Shown here: one piece after another, positions 47,319 through 59,076 of the stretch
Position numbering within the stretch: position 1 is the stretch's first letter
How the letters are laid out: every line of letters starts with the position of its first letter
Source: Hyaloscypha bicolor E
Lineage: Eukaryota; Ascomycota; Leotiomycetes; Helotiales; Hyaloscyphaceae
Direction: 5' to 3'
Assembly: GCF_002865645.1 (NCBI RefSeq)
Contig: NW_020194558.1
Location: 930,001-994,000 of the forward strand
Length of the DNA stretch: 64,000 bases
Notes under the pieces: generated by a model
What the model saw: only the letters and a program-made list of their open reading frames with translations
Database searches by the model: none
What the model was told of the DNA's origin: nothing
Translations under genes and position numbers: made by a program

Positions 47319-48341
47319 CGTTGCGATTGCTTTGCTCACCTACGACGCTGTTGAGAGCGGCGAGGTACAGCAAGTTCGAGGTTGTGCTGGGTGTCGCGCT
47401 GGTGGTAGGGAGGCAAGCATTCGAGCGTCGGCGGCGCTGTGAGAAGCTGATTGTACGGGGCGGAGGTCGAGACCAGGCAGGCTACGTCACGTTGATGCCG
47501 CCACTACGTTGTTGGCGATCAATCGAGGCGCCGGTGATAGTATGGGGTGAGAAAGCGTCCCAAGAATAGGATGGATGCCTCTGCTCCCGCCGGTCGGCCT
47601 GATCGGTGCCAATTCCTCGCCGGGTCAGCCAATTGGCGCGAAAGCGAAAGCTAAACAAAGCGCAAAGAGGGAGCGCGCAAAATGAATGCACAGAGCAATG
47701 TTTGAATTGATCTTATGTTGAATACTGAAAATATATTCACGTGCGAATCAAGCGACGACGAGGGTGGGGCAAGATATTCTGACAGCGGCAGCTAGGAAGA
47801 GTGAATAGCGCAGATAAGCGATGTCATTCCGCCAAACTAGGAATTTAAGTGAAGCTTAAAACAAGTGAACCGCTCTTTCCATGTTGAAGTGAAGATTAGC
47901 GAGGTGAGGAAAAGACCGCGAATTTCAAACATTGTAGAGAAACGAAGTCAAGAAAACAAGTTTGAATCAAATTTTGAGCATTGTTTAGATCAAGATACTG
48001 CTACTGCTATGCACAGTATGTTAATAGGTGAAGGAAGTGAAGTTCAGTCCCTGAATCATAATCATAGTGGCGCTTTCCGATCCGTGGAGTGACGTCTCAA
48101 AGTGGAGAAAGGGGTAGATGCCAAGCTAAGCGAGGTATGGCTTGGCAAAAACAACTAATGTAATCGGAGGAGAATAAGGATTGCATTTCTACGATGGCAT
48201 GAAATTGAGGCTTCACATTTGCTCTATCCCCAAACCATGATCGAAATCATCGAATCGTGTATACCCGGGTATATCTACGCTCCAGTCCAAATCACTCTCA
48301 AATCCCCCATCTATCCAATCTGTTCCACGATCCAAGAACAA
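47319..48341. promoter_or_regulatory. Intergenic: promoter of the large gene, 3' flank of the sterol glucosyltransferase gene
   Basis: No gene supported. A perfect 14-bp palindrome TATACCCGGGTATA lies at 48260-48273, about 70 bp past the glucosyltransferase stop codon. Confidence 0.5.
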
Positions 48342-51300
48342 CTACGCACCCAACCCTGAAGCCTGTCCCCCACCAGCACCCTTCAAGCTCGCCTCAATTG
48401 CCAGCCTCAACGCCTCGGCATCAGCCTCGCTCTCAACATGCTGCTCCGCAGTTCTGCTCGGGTCCTGCGCCTCCTTCATCTTCCCCTCCACAAACAAAGC
48501 AGCCTTCTGCTGCTGCTCCGCCAAACTCATCTTCTTCACATAATCCAGCACAACCTCTTCGTCGCTCTTCGCCTTCCCCTTCTGCGCCTCATGCTCAACT
48601 CTGCTCTTCTCCAACGCCGCCCTCACCATGCCCTCCTCATCATCCGGCGCCGGCTCCTCCTTCGACAACTTTAACGCGAGCTTAACATTTTCATCCTCAT
48701 CCGTATCGGCATCTCCTTCGTCTTGAGGGAGATGGTACTCCGCGAGGCTCTGTTGGATAGCTTTCTCGAGCAGCGCTTGATGCTCGAGATCCTCGTCGGT
48801 CGCAGTAGCCGTCGACAATTCCTCGTCGGATCGTCGACGACGACCTTCGATGACACTGGCTGCAACTGCACGTTGGAGAGCTTCCTGATCAGTGAGTTTA
48901 GAACCTTGAGCAGCTTGAAGCTCACGCACTGAGGCACGGATAGCGCGCTCGATCATCATGTCTTCTTCTGGGTTGCCGCGGGAGGTAGCTGCAACGGAGG
49001 CGTGGATCGCGTGCTCGAACTGCTCATCTTGATCCGCATCCGGCTTGTCTAGAACAATTGGTGTTGTTTGGACAGCGCGAGGTGTATGACTATGTGCTGT
49101 GCTTCGGCGGCAGAAGGGGCAGTGGTTATGTTCACCAGCGGCAATAGATCTCTGGCGTTCTTCTTCCCGGCGGGCTTTACGTTCTTCGTGGAGTTTCTTT
49201 CGGTCCTCGAAGGAGAGATGGCGGGTTTGCATGAAGCCTTTTGGTGTCAAGCGGCCTCTCTCCTGACCATCCGGACCGCCTTGTTCTTCGAGTTTCATCT
49301 TCATGCTTTGGTACTCCGATTTGTGCTCGTTCCAGCGGTGGATAATGTCTAGACGTTCTTCTAGTGTGGCAGATTGCGCGTCTTCGTATCCTTGGGCAGT
49401 ACGAGCGGCGATTATGTAGTTTAGTACACTGGAGCCAAACAGCTTCTGGATCTCTTTGTTGACCCCCATGAATGCGTAGCCAGGAAGTGCCCAAATAGCT
49501 GGATTGTAAGTCAGAAAGGTATAAAAACATAGAGAAGGCAGTACTGACCTGCGCTTGGCTTGAGAACAAGACCTCCAATACCCTTTCCAATACCTTTGAG
49601 AAGGCCAGCAGTGCCTTCCTTTTCGGCACCTCGTAGTGGCTGTGTGACCAGACCAGTAATTCCATCATAGAATCCATATCCAAATTCCTGCTCCTAATTA
49701 GCAGATGAAAATGGATATTGGATTGTTTTACTTACCTTTCCTGCAGCTTTGAGGCCACTCTGAAAATCAGTGACTTTCGCCTGCGGTCGAACCGTGTCGT
49801 CACCATACAATTTCGGTGCATTGTGAAAGCCACGAGCAATACCCAAAGTAAAATCCATAGGAGACTTTAATCCAGCTACCACAATTCGGGCAGCGCCCTT
49901 CGTCGCTCGAGTAGCATTCTCGATTGTAAGCTGGCTGGGATCGAACTCCTTTGTCTCCCTGCGACGAAACGGCGATCCACTGCGAGAACCAGGTTGTCGG
50001 TCCTTAGAACTTGATCGCCCAAAGGGGGAGTTGCGATCTCGCGATCGTGATCTTGATCTGCACAAGGCGCCCGAAAGGGCTTGTTTGAGCGAATTACCAC
50101 GGTGGGCACCCTCTCTGTGGGTGTTCAATGATGTCGTGCTTGATAACGGGGTTTCAGTAGGTGACGAAGCATCGCTCAATGACCGACCTGTACTTTCGTA
50201 GGATGTCTTTGGAGTGGTTGCTGCCATTGAATCTTCTGTTTTATCAGTACCCTCGTAGTATGACTTCGGCTCATCGGTCTCTTCGGGGGCAAGATCAACG
50301 GTAGAATCTGTTCGAGAAGGTCCTTGAGAAGTAGAGTCTTCACTCGTTTTTTCTTTGTTTTCTTTAAAAGTTTCTTGCCTCTTTCTGACTTTCTTGAAGA
50401 TCTCGATGGGGAAATCTGCAACCCCCATGGAAAGACTGGCAATGGTGCCTACGAGCGCAGATGCGCCACCAGTGATCGGATCCCATGGACCTTCTTCGGT
50501 CTCGTACTCGCGTGCTCGGTAGCTACTGATGTCAGTACATAATTGGTAAGATTCGAGTAATACTCACAGCTTTAAGTCTGCGAAATCAATCAGCCCCTCG
50601 CTTGCAAGCACGTTTGCAGCAAGAGCGCTAAGGTGAGTCTTCGTCCGCTTGACTCGCCAGACTGCCACCCTACTTGGGGAGAGTGCGCATCTTAACGTAT
50701 CCACGTCCAACATGTCATGGAAAGCTTTGCCACCGACTTCAGTGCCTTTCTCTTCCTTCATCAATGCACCTAATTCTTGAGCTCGGGTAAGTGTTTCTGG
50801 CTTGAGGGCTTCCATGAGAGCCGCAGCGAGCTTTTCGGCCGTGAGTTGCTTGTATGGGATTGGAGGAGGGCCAGCACCAGCTCGAGCTACCATTGCACCC
50901 CAAAATGGTTGATCACCAAAAAATGGGACGACAATCGTAGGCCGGCCGGTTGCAATACCTGCAGCGGTGGTTCCGGCTCCACCATGGTGGACAACACATG
51001 CGACATGCTGGAAAAGCCAATCGTGAGGGACATTGCCCAGCATGAAGACGCCTTCTGGAATTCCCAGGTCATCAGCTCCTAGTCCACCCCAGCCCTTTGA
51101 AACAAGGGCTCTGACACCAGCCATCTTGACCGCTTCAAAGATAAGTTTTGTCATCCCATCCGGATCATCAACAACAATTGATCCGAAGCCGATGTACACT
51201 GGTGGTGGGCCCGCCGCGAGATAAGCAGCAAGTTCTGGTTCAGGGGTAAACGACGATGCCAGCGAGAGGAAGTAGAAGCCTGAGATTGAGATATGCTGGC

Positions 51301-52695
51301 CCCAATCCTTTGGCTTTGGGATAAGTGCAGGTGACCTGGACACCGTTAGCATTGACTTCGACAATGAGGAAGGCGTAAAACTCACCAGCAATAGGTATAT
51401 GGCACACGAAGACGGCTTAGCATTCCAGGAGCCCAGATCAAACTGATTGGGTCCAGTCCCAAGGCCCGCTCACGAAAACGATTAATGACATCGCCCAGCC
51501 CTTGCCAGGTCATCATTTCAACCAAAGCATACGACACAAAATTCGCAATATTGACATCCGTGTTAGATGATTGAATGTTAGCTAGAGGGTGTGGAAATTG
51601 TTGAGTAGGTGACCAAGGCATCCTAGAACGTGTGAGCAGTATTTTGAGCGGTAAATGGCAACACATACGTAAACATCATATGAAGAGGAATGCCCATCTT
51701 CTCTGCAATATGGATATGGGCGAAACTAGGAGGATTTGCAATAATGGCATCGGCAATAAAGGGGCGATCTCCTGGGCTCATATCCATATTTATTCCGCCC
51801 TCGAAGCCGAGACTATCAGAACTCTCCCGCCTGGGTGGAGCTCCGAGCCCGTCACCGGCTTCAATGCAGGATCTCCAGCACCCAAGAACGATTTCTTCCA
51901 TGCCCTTTCTTCTCTTGCCAACATCGCCGCTCTTCAAGGAATCGAATCCAGGCATCAAACCAGGGTTCTTGACCATGAATGCCATGAGCTCGGATGGATC
52001 ACCACCGATGCTAAAGAATTCCAGCCCATTCTCTTCGACAAAGCCCTTGAATGTTGGATGTGTTGCAAGCCGAACACGGTGACCATACGTAGACTTCAAT
52101 GTCTTTCCCAAGGCCACAAAGGGCTGGACATCTCCTCGAGATCCCACAACATGTATGACAACATTGAGTTTCGGTGGTGGTGTCTGACCTGGCAGTCCTC
52201 CTAAAGCAGGCGGAATATATCCAGGCGGTAGCGGGAGTTCCTCCTCTTGTGCCACTAACGAGAGCTGTTGCCGCAGGGCGGGGACAAGGAGGTCTGAGAG
52301 CTTGCGAGTCTTCTGGTTGATGTTTATGTTTATTCGACCATCGTCCGTCACTTTTGCCTTTGTATCGAAGCCGTCCTGGCTTAGCTCTAGCTGGCTTTCA
52401 TTGTCGCCGTATGCGGGAGGTGCTTCGTCTGATGAGACTCCGAGGTGTTTTGATCTGTGAGTATTTACATCAGTAAAGGGCTTCTGATGAGTGTGCCGCA
52501 GACTCACTTCGAGGCTCCTCCACGGCTCTTAGTCTGATACAATGAGTAATCCGGCTTGGGAAGTCTTGATGGTCGTCTCTCTAAAGGTGAATCATCGTCG
52601 AATTGTCCAACGATTGCCGCCTCTGCTTGTGCGATAAGGGAGGAGGGTATGGCAGTGGGGTTTCCAGGCGCGTGTCTGTTGGATTTGGAAGCCAT
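48342..52695 (-). CDS. UDP-glucose:sterol 3-beta-glucosyltransferase with UIM tail
   Basis: GT1-family enzyme transferring glucose from UDP-glucose to the 3-hydroxyl of ergosterol-type sterols; 1,355 residues. Seven exons in transcript order: 52508-52695, 51669-52454, 51386-51622, 50568-51335, 49736-50522, 49549-49693 and 48342-49498; all six introns (42-53 nt) close in frame. The Glyco_transf_28 N-lobe starts at VVIHVVGSRGDVQPF; MFTMPWSPTQQFPHPLANI is formed across an intron; the UDP-binding C-lobe has HDWLFQHVACVVHHGGAGTT and VVPFFGDQPFWG, the PSPG-like donor site. A long disordered linker and an ATG2/VPS13-like segment (GLLKGIGKGIGGLVLKP) follow, then about six ubiquitin-interacting motifs such as FEHAIHASV, IERAIRASV and LEKAIQQSL. 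The PH and GRAM domains of Atg26 are absent, so this is the fungal UIM-bearing paralogue rather than Atg26. Confidence 0.92.
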
Positions 52696-53689
52696 CGCTG
52701 CGACAGGCGCTGTTCCGTCTTGGCACAATCAGGACCAATGTTCTGGAGTGAGATCTCTATTGCCCCATGCGGTTCTCGATCCAGTAAATATCGTGTGGGG
52801 AAGGGAGGTTGGGTCGGCACGGAAATTTGATTTCGCGCCGCAACTCGCAGCAAAAGACTGACCCCGCTGATAATTCCCGAGAATCGTGAGTATTTCGACA
52901 GAACAACTCTCGTGATTTCCAACGACACGTTATCCTGCTGAGGATCCTGACTGGAGAGCGAAAAGCGGAAAGCGGATAGCAATGTTGTTCTTGGAGGGTC
53001 GAAGTTCCAAGGCGGGGCAGCTCGAGTGAAGCTTGCTTGTCTGGATTGTGGGGGGCGAGCAGGGATGCTGATATCTCGATAAATGGCTTTTCACATGCGG
53101 AACCCCATCTGCAAACCACCAGAACAGCCTGTGTATGGCGGCATGGAAGTTCAAGTTATACCTGCTGTGCATGTGCAGGGTCTCCGACCGCATTTCCCAA
53201 TTCCCTTCCATTTTTAGGTCTTTGCCTCGTGGTTGATTCTACTGCCTAGGTATCGGCGTTGATGACAGGTCAGAGTGCAGGTTCTCAATCCAGCGTTTCC
53301 TGCTCCAGACACAGCAAGCCTGCAGGCGAACGGCAGTGGCCAATGAGAGATACGGAGCATGTTGAAGGCGACGGTCTGGGCGGTTGATGTGTGCATGAGG
53401 GTCGAATGAAGGTGGTCGTCAAGTTGATGACGAGTGTGTGGCTTTTCCTTTCAGGGTTCAAAGGAGTGTGGCGCGTCCTCGATCGGCCCTTCACTTCGGC
53501 TGCAGAACCAAGTTTCTTGCTTACTGTATTATTCGAGGATGGAAGTACTGAGTGTGGGAGTGCTGTATGGTAGGCTTTAAATCCGAAGGCAACGGACTCG
53601 GAAAGTCTGCAGCTTTCGAGGGATTTTCCGCGGCATACCGAGGCCGATAGCGATCCTCCTGCCAAAACCCCGAAAAAAACCAACTTTTT
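52696..53689. promoter_or_regulatory. Upstream region of the sterol glucosyltransferase gene
   Basis: No supported gene. GC content is normal up to about 53680, where it breaks sharply into AT-rich DNA. Confidence 0.5.
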
Positions 53690-54840
53690 CCTTACTTTTT
53701 ACTTTTTATATAATAAATTACTTATAATATAAGATATTTATAAGCTTGCAAATAGCCTATATACTTTTCTGGTTATTCTATTTAATTTAGATGAAGTAGA
53801 ATTCTTCTAATCAGATTTTTTTTAGTTATTATATTTTGAAGTTCTTCCTTTTAATATTATTTTCTCGCTTAGAAATTTGAGGCCATTTCCGAAGTTCTCG
53901 AGATCTTTAAGTATAACTTTTATAATTCTTAACCTTTTAAAGTCATTTAAATTCTTATATATATATTAATTATAATTTATATAATTATAAAAGTAATAAG
54001 GGCTTTAATAAGCTTAATATATAAGCGAAAGATGTTTGGGGAGACCCTAGTAAGATTTAAGCGAAGCGGCCGCAATGGCTCGTGCACCCCGAAGGCTCGT
54101 GCACTCCGGCTCGTACGCCCTCGACTTTTCTTTGCCTTTATTTAAGAAAATATTAAATTTAATTACTTATATAAGAAGTTTTTTAAATGGCCCTTATTAA
54201 TTAATAGAGAATTTAATAAAGAATTAAATGAATTAATCGGAATTTAAATAATTTACTTTATTTAAAAATCTCAAAATCCAAGTGCAATATGCGAATGTGC
54301 AATGTGCAATGTGCAAATGCGTAAATGCGCAAATGTCATGAAAAATCGGGGTTTTAGCAGTACAGGGCTGGAGGCCTCGGTACCATCATTGGGCTCGGGC
54401 CGAGCATCAAAGAGAGCGGCTTTTCAATGGAATTTGAGGGGGACCTAATGCTATAGGGGGAGGAGAGAGCAATAATAGTGCTAGGCACTCAAGTGGAAAG
54501 GGGGCTTTTAATTTGCATTCTATTACAATTAAAATAAAATAAAATTCGTGGAGGTTTAAAAGGACTTCTCGATTCTCTCGCTTACATAATAAGCGAAGCT
54601 ACCCTCGCTAAATTTCAGCGTTCCATATAGCGCACTATCACTGTAGCGCACCCTTACTATAGCGCGTACCCACCCCTTAACCAAATTTTCCAAAATTCCA
54701 AATTAGTAATTAAAGCCTATAATTGTAGTAGCTGGTACTCCATAAATTAGCGATTAAGCCCTATAATTATGGCGATCATACTTGGAGATTTTTTTATTGG
54801 GGTAAGATTAGTCAGCGACCTGATTAGTAAGGTGAGGTGT
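53690..54840. repeat. Second AT-rich, decayed block with small GC-rich repeats
   Basis: 53690-54050 is AT-rich and stop-dense like the left block. It is punctuated by short GC-containing repeats. The string GGCTCGTGCACCCC and two close relatives lie head to tail at 54077-54120. An AATGTGC/AAATGCG string spans 54281-54335. A 16-bp tandem repeat with core TAGCGCAC is present in three copies at 54626-54673. A TTTAAGCG string at 54056-54063 recalls the ends of the pogo-like element. No gene. Confidence 0.65.
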
Positions 54841-54943
54841 GCCTCACGAAACCCGGGCCATAATAAGCGTCTCCCTTTCATCATCATTGCTGCCTAACTA
54901 TATCGAACTTCGCTTTCGTGAGAGAATCACGACAACATCAAGA

Positions 54944-57900
54944 ATGGCGGCTCGAATATATAATTGGTCCCCAGATCCGGCGATGCGATCTTTCTCTGAG
55001 GTCGAATTATCTGGAAAGCCGGCCCTCCGCCCTAGATACAAGTTCCTTACGTTCCTCAGCGCTGTTCAGGCTCTGAAAATCGACATTTTACCCATCACTT
55101 GGCAGGGAGCATGTCAGATAGCAGTTGGTGGAACCTCCATAATAAATGAATCCCTCGTGAACGTTCAAGCCAGCCTTGTGTTCAAATGTTTCAAAGAGGT
55201 TGAAAAACTCCAGAAGTCTGAAGACAGCCTATTCCAGACAATCATCAGCGAAATTGGTGTCCTGGGCCAAAGACCGATTCGAGGGCACCCTAACATCGTC
55301 CAGTTACAAGGGATATGCTGGGACATCTCGACCGATGATAAGGTCTGGCCTGCCCTAGTCTTTGAGAAATCTCAATATGGTGATTTGTCCTCATTTTTAG
55401 CCACACCAATTGGTAGAGAACTAGACATCAGTGCACGACTGCAGCTTTGTATGAACATTGGGAATGCCATATTAGATATGCATTCAAAAAGTAAGAAATG
55501 CTAGCTTCATAAAGATAGGATGAATCAACTAAAGATTGGTCTAGACATTATCCATGGCGACATAAAGCCCGAAAATGTCCTAATTTTCAAAGCTGACAAC
55601 GGATTGTACTATGCAAGAGTAGCGGACTTTGGATACTCCTCTTTGTATGCAGATGAAAACGATACCATGAGGCTACCAATATCGCGGCCATGGAATGCTC
55701 CGGGGCATATTCGTCTAAATAGGGCGTGGAAGCCCTCTCAAGCAAAGAGGTTGGATATCTTCTCTTTTGGGATGCTGTGCATTTGGATTTTGTTCGAAAG
55801 GTACTTCTCAGGAACTTCTTGCCTTCCTCAAGAGCAATCGGCCTGGGCCACAGAGTATTTCCTCGATTCCGGTACTCCACGACATGCAAGAGAAATACTT
55901 ACGGATCTGAAAAATGCGGACAAGCTTCTATTGATTGCCAATCAATTCATAGCAGCAGAACTAAGCCTGAATGACAAAAGAAAGAGCGCACTTGAAGAAT
56001 TCCTGCGTTCAAGTCTCATTATTGACGGTGAAGATCAACAAGATGCAAGCATCCAACGACTGTTTGATGAGCTAGCACTCCCTCAGTAAGATCTGCTATT
56101 CCCCGCCTATCAAACAGACTAACGCTGCCTTGCAGACTTACAAAATGTGCTAATGCTATAGATTTGGATGAAATAGATCATTCGTTTTGGCACCTAAATT
56201 TCATGGTATGAGGTAGTTCATATTAATATGGAATCACTTACTGAAAGTTTTGCAGGTCGAAGCATCAATCTCACACCTGTATCTTTGCGACTTTAGAGTT
56301 CGTTCTCATATCATTTCTTGTCTTGAAAGAGACCTCCAAACGGACTCGGCCTCACTCCCAAGTGAATCTATTGCCAACATTGCTCTTCAAGTGGCAATTT
56401 GTTATGTAATTGGATTTGGCATCCCTAGAGACGAGGATATGTCACTCAAGATTCTCCGTCGAAGAGGATTAGATAACACCCATCTCAACGAAGCCGTGAC
56501 CAGGTGTATCAGCGGGGAATGCGGGAAGACCCAGGGTTCTTTAATTAAAGTTCTGTTTGAACAAGGCCATCTCGAGTTTATCGAATACGGTACCTACTAT
56601 ATCGACCAAAAGAACGTAGCACTAGCCGAGGAACGACTAGTGCAAGAAGCTAGAGATCTTGGACATGTCTTCGGCGAGGAGAATGATATTGCACTTGTAC
56701 TTCGATGGTACATTTTCCTCCTTTATCGCGCCCAAGGCCGGTGGAAGGAGGCTGAAGAGCTGGGAACGCAGCTTCTGAATACTCGAAACAAAACACTGGG
56801 TATGGAACACCCGGTTACCGTTGTCATCAAGATGAACCTTGCAGCCATATACTCAAATCAAGGGCGATGGAAAGAGGCCGAAGAGCTGATGGTGCTTGGG
56901 ATAGAGACGACTAAAAGAGCAGTCGGAGCAGAGCATCCTACCACGCTAGCTATTGAAAGCAACTTGGTATTGACGTATTCACAACAAGGAAGATGGGAGA
57001 AAGCCAAGGAGTTGGAAATAGATATAATGGACAAATGGAAAAGACTACGTGGGGAAGACCATCCTTCCACTCTGACGAGCATGGCCAACCTAGCGACAGT
57101 ATACAGGGCTCAGGGACAATGGGGAGATGCCGAAAAGTTAGAGCTGCAAGTTAAAGCGATAAGTACAAGGGTACTAGGTCAAAACCATCCAGATACGCTG
57201 ATTAGCATAGCGAACCTAGCGTCAACGTATGCGAATCAAGGAAAATGGCTGGAGGCAGAAGAGTTGAATACGCAAATGCTAAATACAAGCAAAAGTGTTC
57301 TGGGGGCAGAACATCCACACACACTAACCATCATGGTTAACCTGGCATCAGTATACCGGAATCAAGGGCAATGGAAACAGGCTGAAGATTTGTTCAATGA
57401 AGGGTTAGAGGCGAGAAAGAGAGCTATAGGAGAGAAGCACCCGGATACGCTACTCACCATGAACAAACTCGCAATGACTTATTGGAACCAAGGGCGGTGG
57501 AAAGAGGCCGAAAATCTATTCATCGTCGTGTCGAAGGAGCAAAAACAAAAACTTGGAAACGAGCATCCAGACACAATGGACAGTATCGCCGGTTTAGCGA
57601 CAACATATCTGAGCCAAGGAAAACTTGAGGTCGCGGAAACGCTAGAGGTCGAGTTCTTAGAGATAAGGAAGAAAGTACTCGGGGAAGAGCATCCATCCAC
57701 ATTACGAAGTATTGCCAACCTAGCGTCAATATACCAGAAAATGGGAGACTGGGAAAAAGCAGAATCTTACCAAAAGGACGAGCTACAGACTTGCTCGAGG
57801 GTGCAAGGCCCAGAGCATCCAGAGACGATAGCGAGTATGGCAAATCTAGCATCGACGTACTCCTACCAAGGAAAGCTAAGAGAGGCAGAAGAGATTGGAG

Positions 57901-58292
57901 CGAAGGCCTTCGAGATAAGCAAGAGGGTACTGGGGGGCCAACATCAAACTACATTGAGCTGCATGGCTAATCTCGCGGCGACATATGTTGAGCAAAAACG
58001 GTGGGAGGAGGCCGAGGTATTGCAGATTGAGGAGTTGCGGTTATGCGAACTGGTGGCTGGATCTGACCATCCAGGCACATTGGCTAGCATGGGTAACCTG
58101 GCCATGACCTATAAGATGCAAGGGAGATTGAAGGAGGCTGAAACGCTTGACATAAAAGTTCTGGAAGGAAGGAAGCGCATCCTTGGGAAAGAACACCCAG
58201 AAACCTTGGCCGGCCTGATTAACCTGGTCGACACGTATAAACAGCAAGGTCGGCTGGAAGAAGCAGAGAAACTCGTGAAACTATGGCTATAG
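54944..58292 (+). CDS. Protein kinase fused to kinesin-light-chain-type TPR array
   Basis: About 960 residues. Exons: 54944-55490, 55535-56085, 56136-56205 and 56256-58292. The kinase domain covers roughly residues 80-380: SLVFKCFKEVEKL (candidate ATP Lys), HPNIVQLQGICWD, HGDIKPENVLIF as the catalytic loop, VADFGYSS for DFG, and APGH in place of APE. A helical, possibly Sel1-like stretch follows (VAICYVIGFGIPRDEDMSLKI), then 12 complete 42-residue TPRs plus a partial one with the pattern RWKEAEEL...LGxEHPxTLxSMANLASTYxxQG. The junction after the first exon does not close: with the best donor and acceptor the frame is one base out, at a run of five A. Excising only 24 nt would close it but is too short for an intron. 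So either a 1-nt indel disables the gene or the assembly is wrong there. Otherwise intact. TPR arrays of this kind in fungi serve as recognition surfaces. Confidence 0.78.
56739..58289 (+). repeat. 126-bp (42-residue) TPR-coding tandem repeat, 12.3 copies
   Basis: Twelve full units with strict 126-bp spacing (56739 to 58250) and a partial thirteenth. Phrases such as CGATGGAAAGAGGCCGAAGA recur with few changes between some units, while others are well diverged, so recent duplication affects only part of the array. Confidence 0.9.
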
Positions 58293-59076
58293 TCCAGAGA
58301 ATATTAGGAGAATAAACATGTTTCCACTCTTATGAAAGTGAAGGATCTTTGAACATACGGATATGAATGTATAGAACTGGTGTTGATATCTACTGGTTCC
58401 AGTGTCTGCTGTGGGAAGAAACTTGATCCTTATAACTATAATCCAGCACAACCAGCCTGGTTATTGTGAATTCTCGTGGATGAATACTTTAACCGTTCTC
58501 AAGCAAAGATCGATGAAAACCATACAATCTAATAGGATATTATAATCTTACCCGGCTTATAATAGTGAGAGCAAAAAAAAAAAAGGCTATAGTTGTTTGA
58601 CTATAGGGCACAGGAATTATTATTGGGGGTCTCGAGGCGAGGAAAGTCGTTAAATGAGAGGGACGCCGCAATAGAACACTCAGGCGGCAGGTTAATTGTA
58701 TTTAAGTGGCAGGAGAAATTCTTCGGAGTTTCCAACGAGGAAATAAGTCGGAATCATTTGATCATGTCACTTTGGAAAGCGCTTGACTCGTGTGGAAGAC
58801 CTCTCTGCCTAAAATTCCACATTTCACCTCATTGGCCAGTAGTAGAGCGGGGCTTGATTTTGAACTGCTACACAGCCCCAGCCTGACTCAACGTGTCAGG
58901 AGGCTGTGCTGAAGTTGTTATATAATATTCGCTCCTCGAGAAGAGAATTTTCTCTTGATATTCATATAACTTTTGGCATGATCTATCATTCAGAACTATG
59001 GTAGTCGCATCAACTATTGCGTTATTGACGACACTAGAGCAGCTTGCATATCTGTAAAATAAGTTAGGCAGTTGTG
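58293..59076. other. Intergenic, with an unrecognised open frame
   Basis: An open frame on the plus strand at 58593-58886 lacks an early ATG and a recognisable domain (contains GGRLIVFKWQEKFFGVSNEE). A poly-A run is at 58573-58584. No supported gene. Confidence 0.4.

Noticed and set aside
48342..52695. Assignment as Atg26
   Set aside because: The catalytic part fits, but the GRAM and PH domains of Atg26 are absent and a UIM tail is present.
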